From Citrobacter amalonaticus (GTDB lineage Bacteria; Pseudomonadota; Gammaproteobacteria; Enterobacterales; Enterobacteriaceae), in contig JARDVN010000001.1 in NCBI GenBank assembly GCA_028994555.1, positions 1,550,001-1,614,000 on the forward strand: 64,000 nt of DNA, in the 5' to 3' direction. This document shows, piece after piece, positions 39,271-49,328 of the stretch. The notes under the pieces are model-generated. The model was not told where the DNA came from and did not search any database. It saw only the letters and a program-made list of their open reading frames with translations. Both the position numbers and the translations under genes were made by a program. Each line of letters opens with the position of its first letter. Position 1 is the first letter of the stretch.

Positions 39271-39795
39271 GTGTTAGATAAGCTGCGTTCACGCTTAGTA
39301 CATTTCGGTCCGTCTCTGATGAGTGTGCCAGTTAAACTGACGCCCTTTGCACTGCAGCGCCAGGTTCTGGAGCAGGTCCTGAGCTGGCAGTTTCGCCAGG
39401 CCCTGGCTGATGGGGAGCTGGAGTTCCTTGAAGGCCGTTGGTTAAGCATTACGGTTCGCGATATTGGCCTGAAGTGGTATACCTCGGTCGAGAATGACAA
39501 ACTGATCGTTAGCGAGGATGCGCAAGCTGACGTGAGTTTTAGCGCTGATGCCAGCGATCTGTTAATGATCGCCGCGCGTAAGCAGGATCCGGATACACTC
39601 TTCTTCCAGCGCCGCCTGGTGATCGAAGGAGATACGGAGTTAGGGTTGTATGTGAAAAACCTGATGGATGCCATTGAGCTGGAGCAGATGCCCAAAGCGT
39701 TGCGCGTTATGCTGTTGCAACTGGCGGATTTTGTTGAGGCGGGCATGAAATACTCGCCCGAAACCAAACAGACATCGGTAGGTGAACCATGCTGA
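39271..39795 (+). CDS. ubiT: Anaerobic ubiquinone accessory protein UbiT (SCP2 domain)
   Basis: UbiT (YhbT) has an SCP2 lipid-binding domain and is required for anaerobic ubiquinone synthesis with UbiUV. The GTG at 39271 gives 174 aa (MLDKLRSRLVHFGPS). Divergence from ubiUV across a 220-bp shared region (39051-39270) suggests joint control; FNR control is known in E. coli but I could not place a convincing FNR site. It overlaps yhbS by 7 bp. Confidence 0.94.
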   Translation: MLDKLRSRLVHFGPSLMSVPVKLTPFALQRQVLEQVLSWQFRQALADGELEFLEGRWLSITVRDIGLKWYTSVENDKLIVSEDAQADVSFSADASDLLMIAARKQDPDTLFFQRRLVIEGDTELGLYVKNLMDAIELEQMPKALRVMLLQLADFVEAGMKYSPETKQTSVGEPC

Positions 39796-40292
39796 TTCGA
39801 GTAGAAATTCCCATTGACGCGCCTGGCATTGATGCCCTGCTGCGTCGTTCATTCGAAAGTGATGCGGAAGCAAAACTGGTTCACGATTTGCGTGAAGATG
39901 GTTTTCTGACGCTCGGTCTGGTCGCCACAGATGATGAAGGTCAGGTGGTGGGTTATTTGGCATTCAGCCCCGTAGACGTGCAGGGCGAAGATCTTCAGTG
40001 GGTCGGTATGGCGCCGCTGGCGGTCGATGAAAACTATCGTGGACAAGGTCTGGCGCGCCAGCTGGTCTATGAAGGACTGGATTCACTCAACGAATTTGGC
40101 TATGCCGCTGTGGTCACCCTGGGCGATCCGGCACTGTACAGCCGTTTTGGTTTCGAACTGGCCGCCCACCACGATCTGCATTGCCGCTGGCCTGGCACGG
40201 AAAGTGCGTTCCAGGTGCATCGCTTAGCGGAGGATGCGCTCAACGGCGTCACGGGACTGGTCGAGTATCACGATCACTTTAATCGTTTTTAA
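39789..40292 (+). CDS. yhbS: GNAT-family N-acetyltransferase YhbS
   Basis: The 167-aa protein has a GNAT acetyl-CoA motif ([19 protein letters not shown]) and the following [12 protein letters not shown] segment. Substrate is not evident. It starts inside the end of ubiT, implying coupled translation, and its 3' end overlaps convergent yhbQ by 14 bp. Confidence 0.92.
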   Translation: MLIRVEIPIDAPGIDALLRRSFESDAEAKLVHDLREDGFLTLGLVATDDEGQVVGYLAFSPVDVQGEDLQWVGMAPLAVDENYRGQGLARQLVYEGLDSLNEFGYAAVVTLGDPALYSRFGFELAAHHDLHCRWPGTESAFQVHRLAEDALNGVTGLVEYHDHFNRF

Positions 40293-40581
40293 GCGCCGGG
40301 GTTTGCAGGTCGTGCAGCAGTGCTGCAAACCCTTCGCCTTCTGCGACAAGCCGTTCTTTCTGCCGCTTAGTGAGTTTTTTGACCCGGTATTCTGCGCGCA
40401 GCGCCAGTGAGCGATCGCCAACGGGCGCCGAAAACGCCAGCGTCAGTTCTCCTTTTCCCCGCAGCGCTTTTGCCCCTTTTCCTTGTTGATGTTGTTGATA
40501 GCGGCGCGCCACGTCGGTCGTGATCCCGGTATACAGGGCATTGTCGGCGGTGCGAATCAGATAGAGATACCAGGGTGTCAT
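40279..40581 (-). CDS. yhbQ: GIY-YIG nuclease superfamily protein YhbQ
   Basis: The 100-aa protein is a UvrC-type GIY-YIG domain: [19 protein letters not shown], then arginine and a downstream glutamate ([12 protein letters not shown]). In E. coli it is a DNA nuclease of uncertain role. The 3' end overlaps yhbS. Confidence 0.92.
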   Translation of the reverse strand: MTPWYLYLIRTADNALYTGITTDVARRYQQHQQGKGAKALRGKGELTLAFSAPVGDRSLALRAEYRVKKLTKRQKERLVAEGEGFAALLHDLQTPALKND

Positions 40582-40633
40582 CGTGGCCTTCGGCGTGTTA
40601 CGTTTCTGGCATCCAGTATAAAAGAGAACCGAG

Positions 40634-41077
40634 ATGGGAACACTTACTGCGATCAGTCGTTGGCTGGCGAAACAACATGTTGTGACCTGGTGTGTGCATC
40701 GCGAAGGTGAACTGTGGTGTGCAAATGCGTTTTACTTTTTCGACGCCAATAAGGTCGTTTTTTATCTGCTGACGGAAGAGAAAACGCGTCATGCGCAGAT
40801 GTCCGGACCGCGTGCGCCCGTTGCCGGAACGGTAAATGGCCAACCGAAAACGGTCGCATTGATTCGCGGCGTGCAGTTTAAAGGGGAGATTCGCCAGCTG
40901 GTTGGAGAGGAAAGCGACGCGGCGCGACAGGCCTATCTTCGCCGCTTCCCGGTTGCCAGAATGCTGTCCGCGCCGGTATGGGAAATCCGCCTGGATGAAC
41001 TCAAGTTCACCGACAACACCCTGGGTTTTGGCAAAAAATTAGTGTGGTTACGTCAGTCAGGCACCGAGAATGCGTAA
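40634..41077 (+). CDS. yhbP: PNPOx-like UPF0306 protein YhbP
   Basis: The 147-aa protein belongs to the YhbP/UPF0306 family with a split-barrel, flavin-binding-like fold. The N-terminus reads [20 protein letters not shown]; substrate is unknown. Its end overlaps convergent yhbO by 21 bp. Confidence 0.9.
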   Translation: MGTLTAISRWLAKQHVVTWCVHREGELWCANAFYFFDANKVVFYLLTEEKTRHAQMSGPRAPVAGTVNGQPKTVALIRGVQFKGEIRQLVGEESDAARQAYLRRFPVARMLSAPVWEIRLDELKFTDNTLGFGKKLVWLRQSGTENA

Positions 41078-41575
41078 GGCTTCACGATTGAACGCCGGCA
41101 GATCGTCAGGGGTACGACTGGTCACCAGTTGGTCTTTATCCACCACCACTTCCTGATCGTAAAATTCTGCACCGGCGTTTTTCACATCGATAATGATCGG
41201 CTTCACGGCGGTGAGTTTACGCCCGCGAATCACATCGGCACTGATCAGCAACTGTGGTCCGTGGCAGATGGCGAAGACCGGTTTACCCGTGTTCACGAAA
41301 TCGCGCGTAAAGGTGACGAAACGGTCATCACCGCGAAGGTAATCCGGTGAATGGCCGCCAGGCAACAACAACGCATCGAAATCGGCCGGACGCACGTCAT
41401 CAATCGCTTTATCAATGGTGACGCTGGCCTCGCCTTTTTTCCCTTTCACCGTTTTCCCGGCCTGTTTCTCGATCGTAATGACCTCATGTCCGGCTTGTCG
41501 AAATTCTGCCGCGGGTGAGGTGAATTCTGAGTCTTCAAACTCGTCAGTGATTAAAACGGCAATCTTCTTACTCAT
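41057..41575 (-). CDS. yhbO: DJ-1/PfpI family protein deglycase YhbO
   Basis: YhbO is a class I glutamine-amidotransferase-like stress protein that repairs glyoxal and methylglyoxal damage. It has 172 aa; the nucleophile cysteine is in [10 protein letters not shown], and the acidic partner is in [12 protein letters not shown]. It is transcribed alone. Confidence 0.93.
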   Translation of the reverse strand: MSKKIAVLITDEFEDSEFTSPAAEFRQAGHEVITIEKQAGKTVKGKKGEASVTIDKAIDDVRPADFDALLLPGGHSPDYLRGDDRFVTFTRDFVNTGKPVFAICHGPQLLISADVIRGRKLTAVKPIIIDVKNAGAEFYDQEVVVDKDQLVTSRTPDDLPAFNREALRILGA

Positions 41576-41703
41576 GCTTCCTCCGCTGGATCTGCATTGG
41601 ATAAGGCAATTTTTCCCTGATGATGGATAATTACCTTGTGAACTACTAAGCCTGGTCGATAGGGCTGAGGGTGCAAGGCGGACAATTCTGGAAAGGAGTG
41701 AGG

Positions 41704-42345
41704 ATGAGTCAGGTACTGATTACCGGGGCAACGGGGCTGGTTGGCGGACATCTGCTGCGGATGTTGCTTAACGAGCCGAAGATCCATTCCATTGCCGCGC
41801 CAACGCGACGTCCGCTGGCGGATATGCCTGGCGTCTATAATCCCCACGATCCGCAACTGACCGATGCGCTGGCGCAGGTCACCGATCCTGTCGATATCGT
41901 TTTTTGCTGCCTGGGCACGACCCGCCGGGAAGCCGGCAGTAAAGAGGCGTTTATCCATGCTGACTATACGCTGGTGGTCGATACGGCGTTGACCGCTCGC
42001 CGACTGGGTGCGCAGCATATGCTGGTGGTGAGTTCGATGGGGGCTAATGCCCATTCGCCGTTTTTCTATAATCGCGTAAAAGGGGAAATGGAGGAGGCGC
42101 TTATTGCCCAGAACTGGCCAACGCTTACGATCGCTCGGCCCTCAATGCTGCTCGGCGATCGGTCAAAGCAGCGGATGAACGAAACCCTGTTTGCGCCGTT
42201 GTTCCGGTTGCTGCCGGGCAACTGGAAATCGATTGAGGCGCGGGACGTGGCACGCGCGATGCTGGCAGAAGCGCTGGCGCCTGAACATGGCGGGGTAACA
42301 ATCCTGACATCGTCTCAACTGCGGGAAAAGGCGGCGTCAATATAG
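41704..42345 (+). CDS. yraR: NAD(P)-binding protein YraR
   Basis: An atypical short-chain dehydrogenase-like Rossmann protein of 213 aa with GATGLVGG at the N-terminus and the YNRVKGEME motif in place of YxxxK. Function is unknown. The start is the ATG at 41704 ([11 protein letters not shown]), preceded by AAAGGAG. yraQ follows 69 bp on. Confidence 0.92.
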   Translation: MSQVLITGATGLVGGHLLRMLLNEPKIHSIAAPTRRPLADMPGVYNPHDPQLTDALAQVTDPVDIVFCCLGTTRREAGSKEAFIHADYTLVVDTALTARRLGAQHMLVVSSMGANAHSPFFYNRVKGEMEEALIAQNWPTLTIARPSMLLGDRSKQRMNETLFAPLFRLLPGNWKSIEARDVARAMLAEALAPEHGGVTILTSSQLREKAASI

Positions 42346-42414
42346 CATTTCCAAACATTATCCAAAGGCGTAGTATTCACCGGCGAAATTATCTCACACT
42401 CCCTGGGGAATGCT

Positions 42415-43453
42415 ATGGCTGGTCAGTCTTCGTCTCAGGCGGCAACACCGTTTCAATGGTGGAAACCCGCTCTTTTCTTTCTCGTTGTTATCGTCGGTCT
42501 CTGGTATGTGAAATGGCAGCCTTACTACGGCAAAGCCTTCACCGCCGCAGAAACTCACAGCATTGGAAAATCCATTCTGGCGCAGGCCGACGCGAACCCC
42601 TGGCAGGCGGCCTGGGACTATGCGATGGTCTATTTCATTGCGGTCTGGAAGGCAGCAGTATTGGGGGGTCATTCTCGGCTCGCTGATTCAGGTTTTGATC
42701 CCGCGTGACTGGCTGTTACGCACGCTTGGACAGGCACGTTTTCGCGGCACGCTGTTCGGTACGCTTTTCTCTCTGCCCGGCATGATGTGCACCTGCTGTG
42801 CTGCGCCGGTGGCGGCGGGGATGCGTCGCCAGCAGGTTTCAATGGGTGGTGCGCTGGCATTCTGGATGGGGAATCCACTGTTAAACCCGGCTACGCTGGT
42901 ATTTATGGGGTTTGTCCTCGGCTGGCATTTCGCGGCGATCCGTCTGGTCGCGGGTCTGGCGATGGTGCTGGTAGTGGCGACGCTGGTGCAAAAATGGGTG
43001 AAAGAGCCTCCGCAGGCTGAATTGCCGGTGGAAATCACGCAACCGGACGAGCAGGGCGGGTTCTTTGTTCGCTGGGGCCATGCGCTATGGACGCTGTTCT
43101 GGAGCACCATTCCGGTCTACATTCTGGCCGTGTTGGTACTGGGTGCGGCGCGCGTCTGGCTGTTCCCGCATGCCGATGGAGCTATTGATAATAGCCTGCT
43201 GTGGGTGATTGCGCTGGCGGTGGCCGGTTGTCTGTTTGTGATCCCAACTGCCGCAGAAATCCCGATTGTGCAGACCATGATGCTGGCAGGGATGGGAACT
43301 GCGCCCGCGCTGGCACTGCTGATGACACTACCCGCCGTCAGCCTGCCGTCCTTGATCATGCTGCGAAAAGCATTTCCGGCAAAAGCGCTTTGGCTGACCG
43401 GTGCGCTGGTGGCGATTTCGGGTGTGATGGTGGGAAGTATTGCGTTGATATAA
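42415..43453 (+). CDS. yraQ: DUF318/UPF0718 permease YraQ (frameshifted in this sequence)
   Basis: An inner-membrane protein of about 345 aa with eight or so helices; the MMCTCCAAPVAAGMRR motif and paired MGNPLLNPA segments mark the family. Its substrate is unknown. A sixth G in the run 42663-42668 breaks the frame at AAVLG; removing it gives VILGSLIQVLIPRDW and the normal length. Confidence 0.9.
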
Positions 43454-43460
43454 AACAGGA

Positions 43461-43546
43461 AGGCCGGGGGGGCGCTTCGCTTGCCCGGCCTACGGTCGTA
43501 CATTCTGTAGGCCGGATAAGGCGTTTACGCCGTCATCCGGCACACA
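43461..43546. repeat. REP/BIME between yraQ and dolP
   Basis: GGCCGGG...TTGCCCGGCCTAC and GTAGGCCGGATAAGGCGTTTACGCCGTCATCCGGCA form a REP pair between the convergent genes. A G run of seven at 43464-43470 may be lengthened by the homopolymer error seen elsewhere. Confidence 0.8.
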
Positions 43547-43552
43547 ACTGAC

Positions 43553-44129
43553 TTATTTGATAAACGTAAACGCTGTGGTGACGCGCTTCACGCCGCTGAC
43601 CCGGCTGGCAATATCCGCCGCCGCTTTGGCCTCACGGTCGGTTACCAGACCCAACAGAAATACTTCGCCGTTTTCGGTCGTGACTTTCACGTTTGATGAT
43701 TTTACCTGGTCGCTGGTCAGCAACTGAGAGCGCACTTTGGTGGTGATCCACGTGTCACTTGACGCAGTGCCCATGCCAATGGGCTGACCCTGGCGGATCT
43801 CGTTATAGACTTCGGTGGTCCCGTCAACGCCCATCGCAATCTGTTTGGCGCGTGCGGAGAGCTCGCTATTCGGCGACTGACCGACCAGCAACACTTTACC
43901 TTGATAAGCCGTCACGTTAATACGTGTTTCTTTTTTTGATCTGTTCATCTTTCGACAACGCACTGTTGACGCGCAGTTCCAGGGTTCCATCGTCCACCTG
44001 AGTGCCTACGCTACGTGGGTCTGTTGCTGCTTTGGTGCCGACGGCGGCGGTACCGACAACAGCGGCGGCCACACAACCTTGCAAGAGCAGAGCAGAAATA
44101 AGGACTGCGATTGGCGATAAAGCCTTCAT
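43553..44129 (-). CDS. dolP: Outer-membrane lipoprotein DolP (frameshifted in this sequence)
   Basis: DolP (YraP) is a dual-BON-domain lipoprotein that supports outer-membrane integrity and BAM activity. The lipobox is LLQGC at residue about 19; two BON domains follow. A seventh base in the T run 43931-43937 breaks the frame at EQIKK; removing it gives ETRINVTAYQGKVLL and about 191 aa. It lies 9 bp downstream of diaA. Confidence 0.92.
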
Positions 44130-44138
44130 GTGTACTCC

Positions 44139-44730
44139 TTAATCATCCTGGTGAGGGAAAAGCGTGTTATCGATCAGATCGCACAGGCAGTTTACCGTCA
44201 GCATATGCATTTCCTGAATGCGTGCGCTGTGGTGCGAAGGGATGCGGATCTCAACATCCTGTGGCCCTAACAGTCCAGCCAGTTCACCCCCCGTCATACC
44301 CGGTTAGTGCTACAATCGTCATGTCTCGCGTAACGGCGGCTTCCACGGCCTTCACAATATCGCGACTATTGCCACGCGTTGAAATGGCGAGTAAGACATC
44401 GCCCGCATGGCCCAGTGCGCGAACTTGCTTTGCATAAACCTCGTCATGCAAGCGATCGTTAGCAATCGCTGTTAAGACCACATTATCCGTATTTAGTGCA
44501 ATCGCAGGTAAACTGGGGCGTTCTGTTTCAAAACGGTTAATCATGCTGGCAGCAAAATGCTGTGCGTTGGCAGCGGATGTCCCATTACCACAACAGAGAA
44601 TTTTGTTGCCATTGAGCAGTGAATGAACCAGCGTCATGGCGGCACGAGAGATAGCATCCGGGAGGGCTTCTGCCGCGGCAATTTGCGTTTGAATGCTTTC
44701 GGTAAAGCAGACTTTGATTCTGTCTAACAC
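44139..44730 (-). CDS. diaA: DnaA initiator-associating protein DiaA (frameshifted in this sequence)
   Basis: DiaA is a SIS-domain tetramer that binds DnaA and promotes its ordered assembly at oriC. Conserved [18 protein letters not shown] is present. The start is a GTG at 44730, as in E. coli. A sixth base in the C run 44287-44292 breaks the frame at YDGG; removing it gives [18 protein letters not shown] and 196 aa ending in LFPHQDD. Confidence 0.92.
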
Positions 44731-44896
44731 GCTAATCCTTAAGAGCTAATCTATTAGGCTATTTTATTTGCCATTTTGGACCAGGACAGTGCTCACACTC
44801 CTCACGTACGACAAATACGCTGCGGTTGTTCCGCGCTGTCCGTGTCCAGACCGGCTGCAATAATATGCGCCCAATGGGTCTGCTCTGAATCTTCAA

Positions 44897-45292
44897 TTAT
44901 GAGCAGTCGGTAAAGGCATTTCTCAACCACTCAACGTCATTTCCGGTGAAGGCTAACACATCGAACCGGCAATCCACAGTATCAAAACTCCCATTGTGGC
45001 GCGCGAGCCACAAGCGGGCAGCCTGTAATAATTTGTGTTGCTTGTTGCGTGTTACACTGGCAGCGGCGCCACCGAATACCGCAGAGCGTCGGTAGCGGAC
45101 TTCAATAAAGACGGTTGTCTTGCCATCACGCATAATCAGATCAATTTCACCGCCACGTTCACGCACGTTGGCGGCGATGAAATGCAGTCCCTTGCGCTCA
45201 AGCCAGCGACGTGCGGTAGTTTCCCACGCGTCACCGGCCTGTTTGCTCGTTAACTGGCGGGGACGATCTGCCCTTGCTGGTACTGGAGCCAT
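44897..45292 (-). CDS. yraN: UPF0102 endonuclease-like protein YraN
   Basis: The 131-aa protein has a restriction-endonuclease-like fold, with [13 protein letters not shown] and VFIEVRYR supplying the E...D...ExK-type residues. Its role is unknown. It overlaps the end of lpoA by 43 bp on the same strand, so the two are translationally linked. Confidence 0.92.
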   Translation of the reverse strand: MAPVPARADRPRQLTSKQAGDAWETTARRWLERKGLHFIAANVRERGGEIDLIMRDGKTTVFIEVRYRRSAVFGGAAASVTRNKQHKLLQAARLWLARHNGSFDTVDCRFDVLAFTGNDVEWLRNAFTDCS

Positions 45293-47304
45293 GATAACTT
45301 CCTGTTAATCACGCAGTCCTGACTGGCGGTCAGCGCGCCGGTATTCCCGTTAATTTCAAAGCCCTGCACCTGACGCATCTGGGAGAAATGGTTTGCCAGC
45401 GACCAGGCATCCACGCCCATTGCATACATGCGCGCCAACGAATAGTCGTTATGCACAGCACCGAGTGCCTGCTGCATCAGCGACGGGTTCGCGCCTGCCA
45501 GCATTGGGATCTCGCTGTACTGCAGGCCATCCATTTCCAGGCGGAAGTCTGGGCCGGCATTTCCCTGTGCGCTACGTGAGCTGGCATACAAGGTGGCGCC
45601 ACTCTGGCTACCGTTGCGCATGGCAATCATCGGCTTGATGAAGGCTATCTCATTCGGGGTTGCCAGAATATAGACAGCATCCACACGGCCTCCGTTACCG
45701 CTGATTTGCGCATCCGTTGGCGGCGCCGGGATGGTTAAATTGCCAATGGTGACGCCAGGTTGAGACGGCGTGCTGGCGGCAACCGGGCTACCGGTTAAGG
45801 CAATGCCGGAACCGCCGTTAACGCCCATACGCAGTTCCGCCGTTGAGCCAAATTTCTGCTGCAACACCGTACCGCCCCCCAGTTTTTGCCATTCCTGAGC
45901 AAAGGCGTTAGCCACACGATCGCCAAGCGCGCTACGTGGGATCAGTAGCAGCGGCGATTGTTTTCCCTGTTCATGAATATGGCGCGCGGCATCACGCGCT
46001 TCATCTTCTGGTGAGAGGGCGAAGTAACAGATGTTTGCCCGGCTCTGCACCGATTCCGGCTGGTTAAGCGCCAGTACGTTCAGCGGGGTGTTGCTTTTGA
46101 CCAGTTCGTCGACATTGTTTTTCAGCAGCGGGCCGACCACGATGCTCGCGCCGTCCTGCTGAACCTGCGTCAGGATCTGATCGAGCGGTTGGGCACTGGT
46201 GTCATAAATTTTCAGCTCTGCGGAAGGATTCGCCGCCACGCTTGCGATGGCTGGTTGCGCAGACGTTGGTTGCGTGGCGCTAGCGGGAGCAGGCTGATCG
46301 GCTTGTTGTTCGTCAGTCAAATCGCTCACGGATGCCTGGGAAGGGCTGGCGACACCATCGGTAGCCTGCGGTTGCTGGGGCGTTGGTGCAGGGGCCGCAA
46401 CTGGCGTCGGTTGCACGGCGGGCTGGGCATCAACAGGCTGCGTACCGAGATTTTTGGCGGCTTCAAAGCCTTGTTGAATGGTGCGGCCAAACACCGCAGC
46501 CTGACCATTTAGCGGCAGCAACAGGGCGATTTTGCTGGTGGATGCGGGTTTAAAACTCTGTACGTTAACCAGTTGGGTTGGCAGCATTTTTGCGCCTGGA
46601 TTTTGCGGATAGCGTTTTTGCCAGTCGGCAATACCCGCTTTCATCATGTCCGGATCGCTGCGGTTATCAAACCAGACGCGTTGCAGATCCAGCCAGCCCT
46701 GCAGCACGTTTTCATCGGCATTGATCACCAGAGCCTGAGCCTGCTCCGGCGTCATTGACGACAGCGCCTGCCAGGTGGCGTCGATGTTTTTCTGCTTATC
46801 CTTTTCGCCAAGCAGCGGTTCCTGAGCAATCAGGGCGCGCAGCAGCGAGAGAGACGGACGGCCCTGGCTGGCGTCAATCTGCGCCTGCCAGTAACGAGCC
46901 TGCTGATTTTGCTCAAAATCAGACGGGGTAAGCTTTTCCAGCAGCGACTGCGCGCCGGTAAAATCTTTCTGCGCCAGTTTGATTTCAACGGCCAATAGCG
47001 ACTGTTCCCGGCGCTGGGAATCATTCAGATCCTGCGGTAACTGGTTAAACAGTTCGATAGCCTGCTGGCTTTTGCCTTCTTTCAGCAGTGCACGAATGGC
47101 GAGTAATTGCCAGTTGGTCTTGCTATCATTTGCGCTTTGCTGCATCTGTTGCAGATAAAAGCCGGAATCAGCTTGCGCCGTGCCCTGCATATGGGCAGTG
47201 CTCTGATCGGGTGCCTGGGTGCCACAGCCGGCGAAAATCAGGGCTGCCAGAACGATGGGCAGACAGCGCGCGGCTTTCAAACGAGAAAATGTTAAGGGTA
47301 CCAT
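45250..47304 (-). CDS. lpoA: Penicillin-binding protein activator LpoA
   Basis: LpoA is an outer-membrane lipoprotein that reaches through the periplasm to activate PBP1A. It has 684 aa from the ATG at 47304; the lipobox is LIFAGC. An N-terminal TPR-like region is followed by a long Ala/Pro/Gln/Thr-rich linker (about residues 285-355) and a periplasmic-binding-protein-like C-terminal domain. It is divergent from rsmI. Confidence 0.94.
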   Translation of the reverse strand: MVPLTFSRLKAARCLPIVLAALIFAGCGTQAPDQSTAHMQGTAQADSGFYLQQMQQSANDSKTNWQLLAIRALLKEGKSQQAIELFNQLPQDLNDSQRREQSLLAVEIKLAQKDFTGAQSLLEKLTPSDFEQNQQARYWQAQIDASQGRPSLSLLRALIAQEPLLGEKDKQKNIDATWQALSSMTPEQAQALVINADENVLQGWLDLQRVWFDNRSDPDMMKAGIADWQKRYPQNPGAKMLPTQLVNVQSFKPASTSKIALLLPLNGQAAVFGRTIQQGFEAAKNLGTQPVDAQPAVQPTPVAAPAPTPQQPQATDGVASPSQASVSDLTDEQQADQPAPASATQPTSAQPAIASVAANPSAELKIYDTSAQPLDQILTQVQQDGASIVVGPLLKNNVDELVKSNTPLNVLALNQPESVQSRANICYFALSPEDEARDAARHIHEQGKQSPLLLIPRSALGDRVANAFAQEWQKLGGGTVLQQKFGSTAELRMGVNGGSGIALTGSPVAASTPSQPGVTIGNLTIPAPPTDAQISGNGGRVDAVYILATPNEIAFIKPMIAMRNGSQSGATLYASSRSAQGNAGPDFRLEMDGLQYSEIPMLAGANPSLMQQALGAVHNDYSLARMYAMGVDAWSLANHFSQMRQVQGFEINGNTGALTASQDCVINRKLSWLQYQQGQIVPAS

Positions 47305-47368
47305 ACTGTATCCAGTGATATTTTTTATACGCAATGCTCAATATTAAATCGGCAATACGGACGACACA

Positions 47369-48231
47369 ATGACACAACACGAATCGGCGGATAATTCTCG
47401 CGGCCAACTCTTTATTGTACCTACTCCTATCGGGAATTTATCTGACATTACCCAGCGTGCGCTCGAAGTGTTACAAGCTGTTGATTTAATTGCCGCTGAA
47501 GATACCCGTCATACCGGATTATTATTGCAGCATTTCGCGATTAATGCCCGACTGTTCGCCCTGCACGATCATAATGAGCAGCAAAAAAGCAGAAACGCTG
47601 GTGGCGAAGCTAAAAGAGGGGCAGAACATCGCGCTGGTTTCTGACGCCGGGACGCCGCTGATCAACGATCCGGGCTATCATCTGGTGCGCACCTGTCGTG
47701 AGCAGGGCATCCGTGTGGTTCCTCTGCCTGGCCCCTGCGCGGCGATTGCCGCGTTAAGCGCGGCGGGGTTGCCGTCCGACCGCTTCTGCTATGAAGGTTT
47801 TTTACCAGCGAAATCAAAAGGACGCCGTGATGCGCTGAAAGCTATCGAAACCGAGCCGCGCACACTGATTTTCTATGAATCCACTCATCGCCTGTTAGAC
47901 AGTCTGGAAGATATGGTTGCGGTGTGGGGCGAGTCGCGTTATGTGGTGCTGGCGCGTGAGCTGACCAAAACCTGGGAGACGATTCACGGTGCCCCGGTGG
48001 GTGAACTGCTGGCGTGGGTTAAAGAGGACGAAAACCGGCGCAAAGGCGAGATGGTATTGATTGTGGAGGGACACAAGGCGCAGGAAGATGAACTGCCCGC
48101 TGACGCCCTGCGCACTCTCGCACTCTTACAGGCCGAGTTGCCGTTGAAGAAAGCCGCGGCGCTGGCGGCTGAAATTCACGGTGTCAAAAAAGAATGCGCT
48201 GTATAAGTACGCGCTGGAGCAGCAGGAATAA
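47369..48231 (+). CDS. rsmI: 16S rRNA C1402 2'-O-methyltransferase RsmI (two frameshifts in this sequence)
   Basis: RsmI (YraL) is a tetrapyrrole-methylase-fold enzyme that makes the 2'-O-methyl of 16S rRNA C1402. [16 protein letters not shown] and [17 protein letters not shown] are conserved. Extra As lie in runs 47583-47588 (after EQQK) and 48186-48191 (near the C-terminus, restoring [13 protein letters not shown]). With both removed it has 286 aa. Its corrected stop lies 4 bp from the convergent fimbrial adhesin stop. Confidence 0.92.
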
Positions 48232-48235
48232 CCTG

Positions 48236-49328
48236 CTACTTCACGATAACGGTAATTGTGGCGGTCCCTTTGAAATTACCCGGAGAAAGAACTCCACCGG
48301 TCAAATTAACGGGATAGGCTTCCATATGGGTGACGCCACGTCCCGAACTGTCGATCAGGATTGAACCCGGATTAAAGGGAACATTCACATTGGTCTTTGT
48401 GATATCAACCAGGCGAATACCTACATCCGGAACATTATCCGTTTCCCGGCGGCGAGCGATGAGCACATACTGGCTTGCTAAATCGCTCGCTTCAATCTCC
48501 ATATACAGGCTGTTTTTAATATCAGACATATCCCCGCAATCATAGGTGATGTCAAAGTTGACAGGCGTGTAGTGCTCCGGCATTTCATCCTTAGTGGTGA
48601 AGTATGCCGCACTGATGACGCCAAGATTGACTTGGATGACATCCCCCCTGATTGATTTTGCAGCTTTGAGGGACGGTTATTCTTCCCTGGATATGGAGCT
48701 CTGCAATATTGTTGAATGTTTTTGGAGGCGTTGAAGAAGTACTCCACGCAGCCTGTAGGTAAGCAATGGGTGTATCCGGAATGATAAGCTCACCCAAAAA
48801 AGGTTTGCTAACGTACAGCGTGAAAGTGTTGTCCGCGCCCGTTGAGACATCTGGTAAGTGTTTTTCCGGAGGATCACCCTCACACACCCCCCTGTTCGAA
48901 GCCGTGCTGAAGGATCCAGATCCATCTTTAATTGAAGTATTTACTTTGCTTGGAACGGTCACGGGACCCGTCGTTCCCGGAATGTTGCTGATTTCAGTTT
49001 TAATATCCAGGTTATCATTCAAATGATAATAACCGGTCAGGTGCCCGGTTGCGGTTATCGCACTCGTTAGAAAGTAAAAGAGACTCACTTTTGTGCCAGT
49101 TGCACAATCACAAGTGATTTGATAACTCCCACCTGTAGACGAATTCGCAACGGACCAGGTGACACCGGAGATATTCTGCTCTTTCGTCCAGTCCGCGGAG
49201 GCATCGGTAGTAAAATGGCCATTTGCTTCGCAAAGCCCGGTTCCTGCCTGCGCAGGTGAAATAAATGTCTGGACGTTCAGTATCAGAATAATGATCAACG
49301 CATATTTTCGTATCGGATTAATTTTCAT
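48236..49328 (-). CDS. yraK: Fimbrial tip adhesin, YraK-like (frameshifted in this sequence)
   Basis: Last gene of a chaperone-usher fimbrial operon. The signal peptide ends PAQA (residue about 28). An N-terminal presumed receptor-binding domain with cysteines in GLCEANG and ITCDCATG is followed by a C-terminal pilin domain (QSCKINQG to YDCGDM, ending TATITVIVK). An extra base in the C run 48653-48658 splits the gene at KINQG; removing it gives 363 aa, as in E. coli YraK. It overlaps the usher stop by 4 bp (ATGA). The ligand is unknown. Confidence 0.85.
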
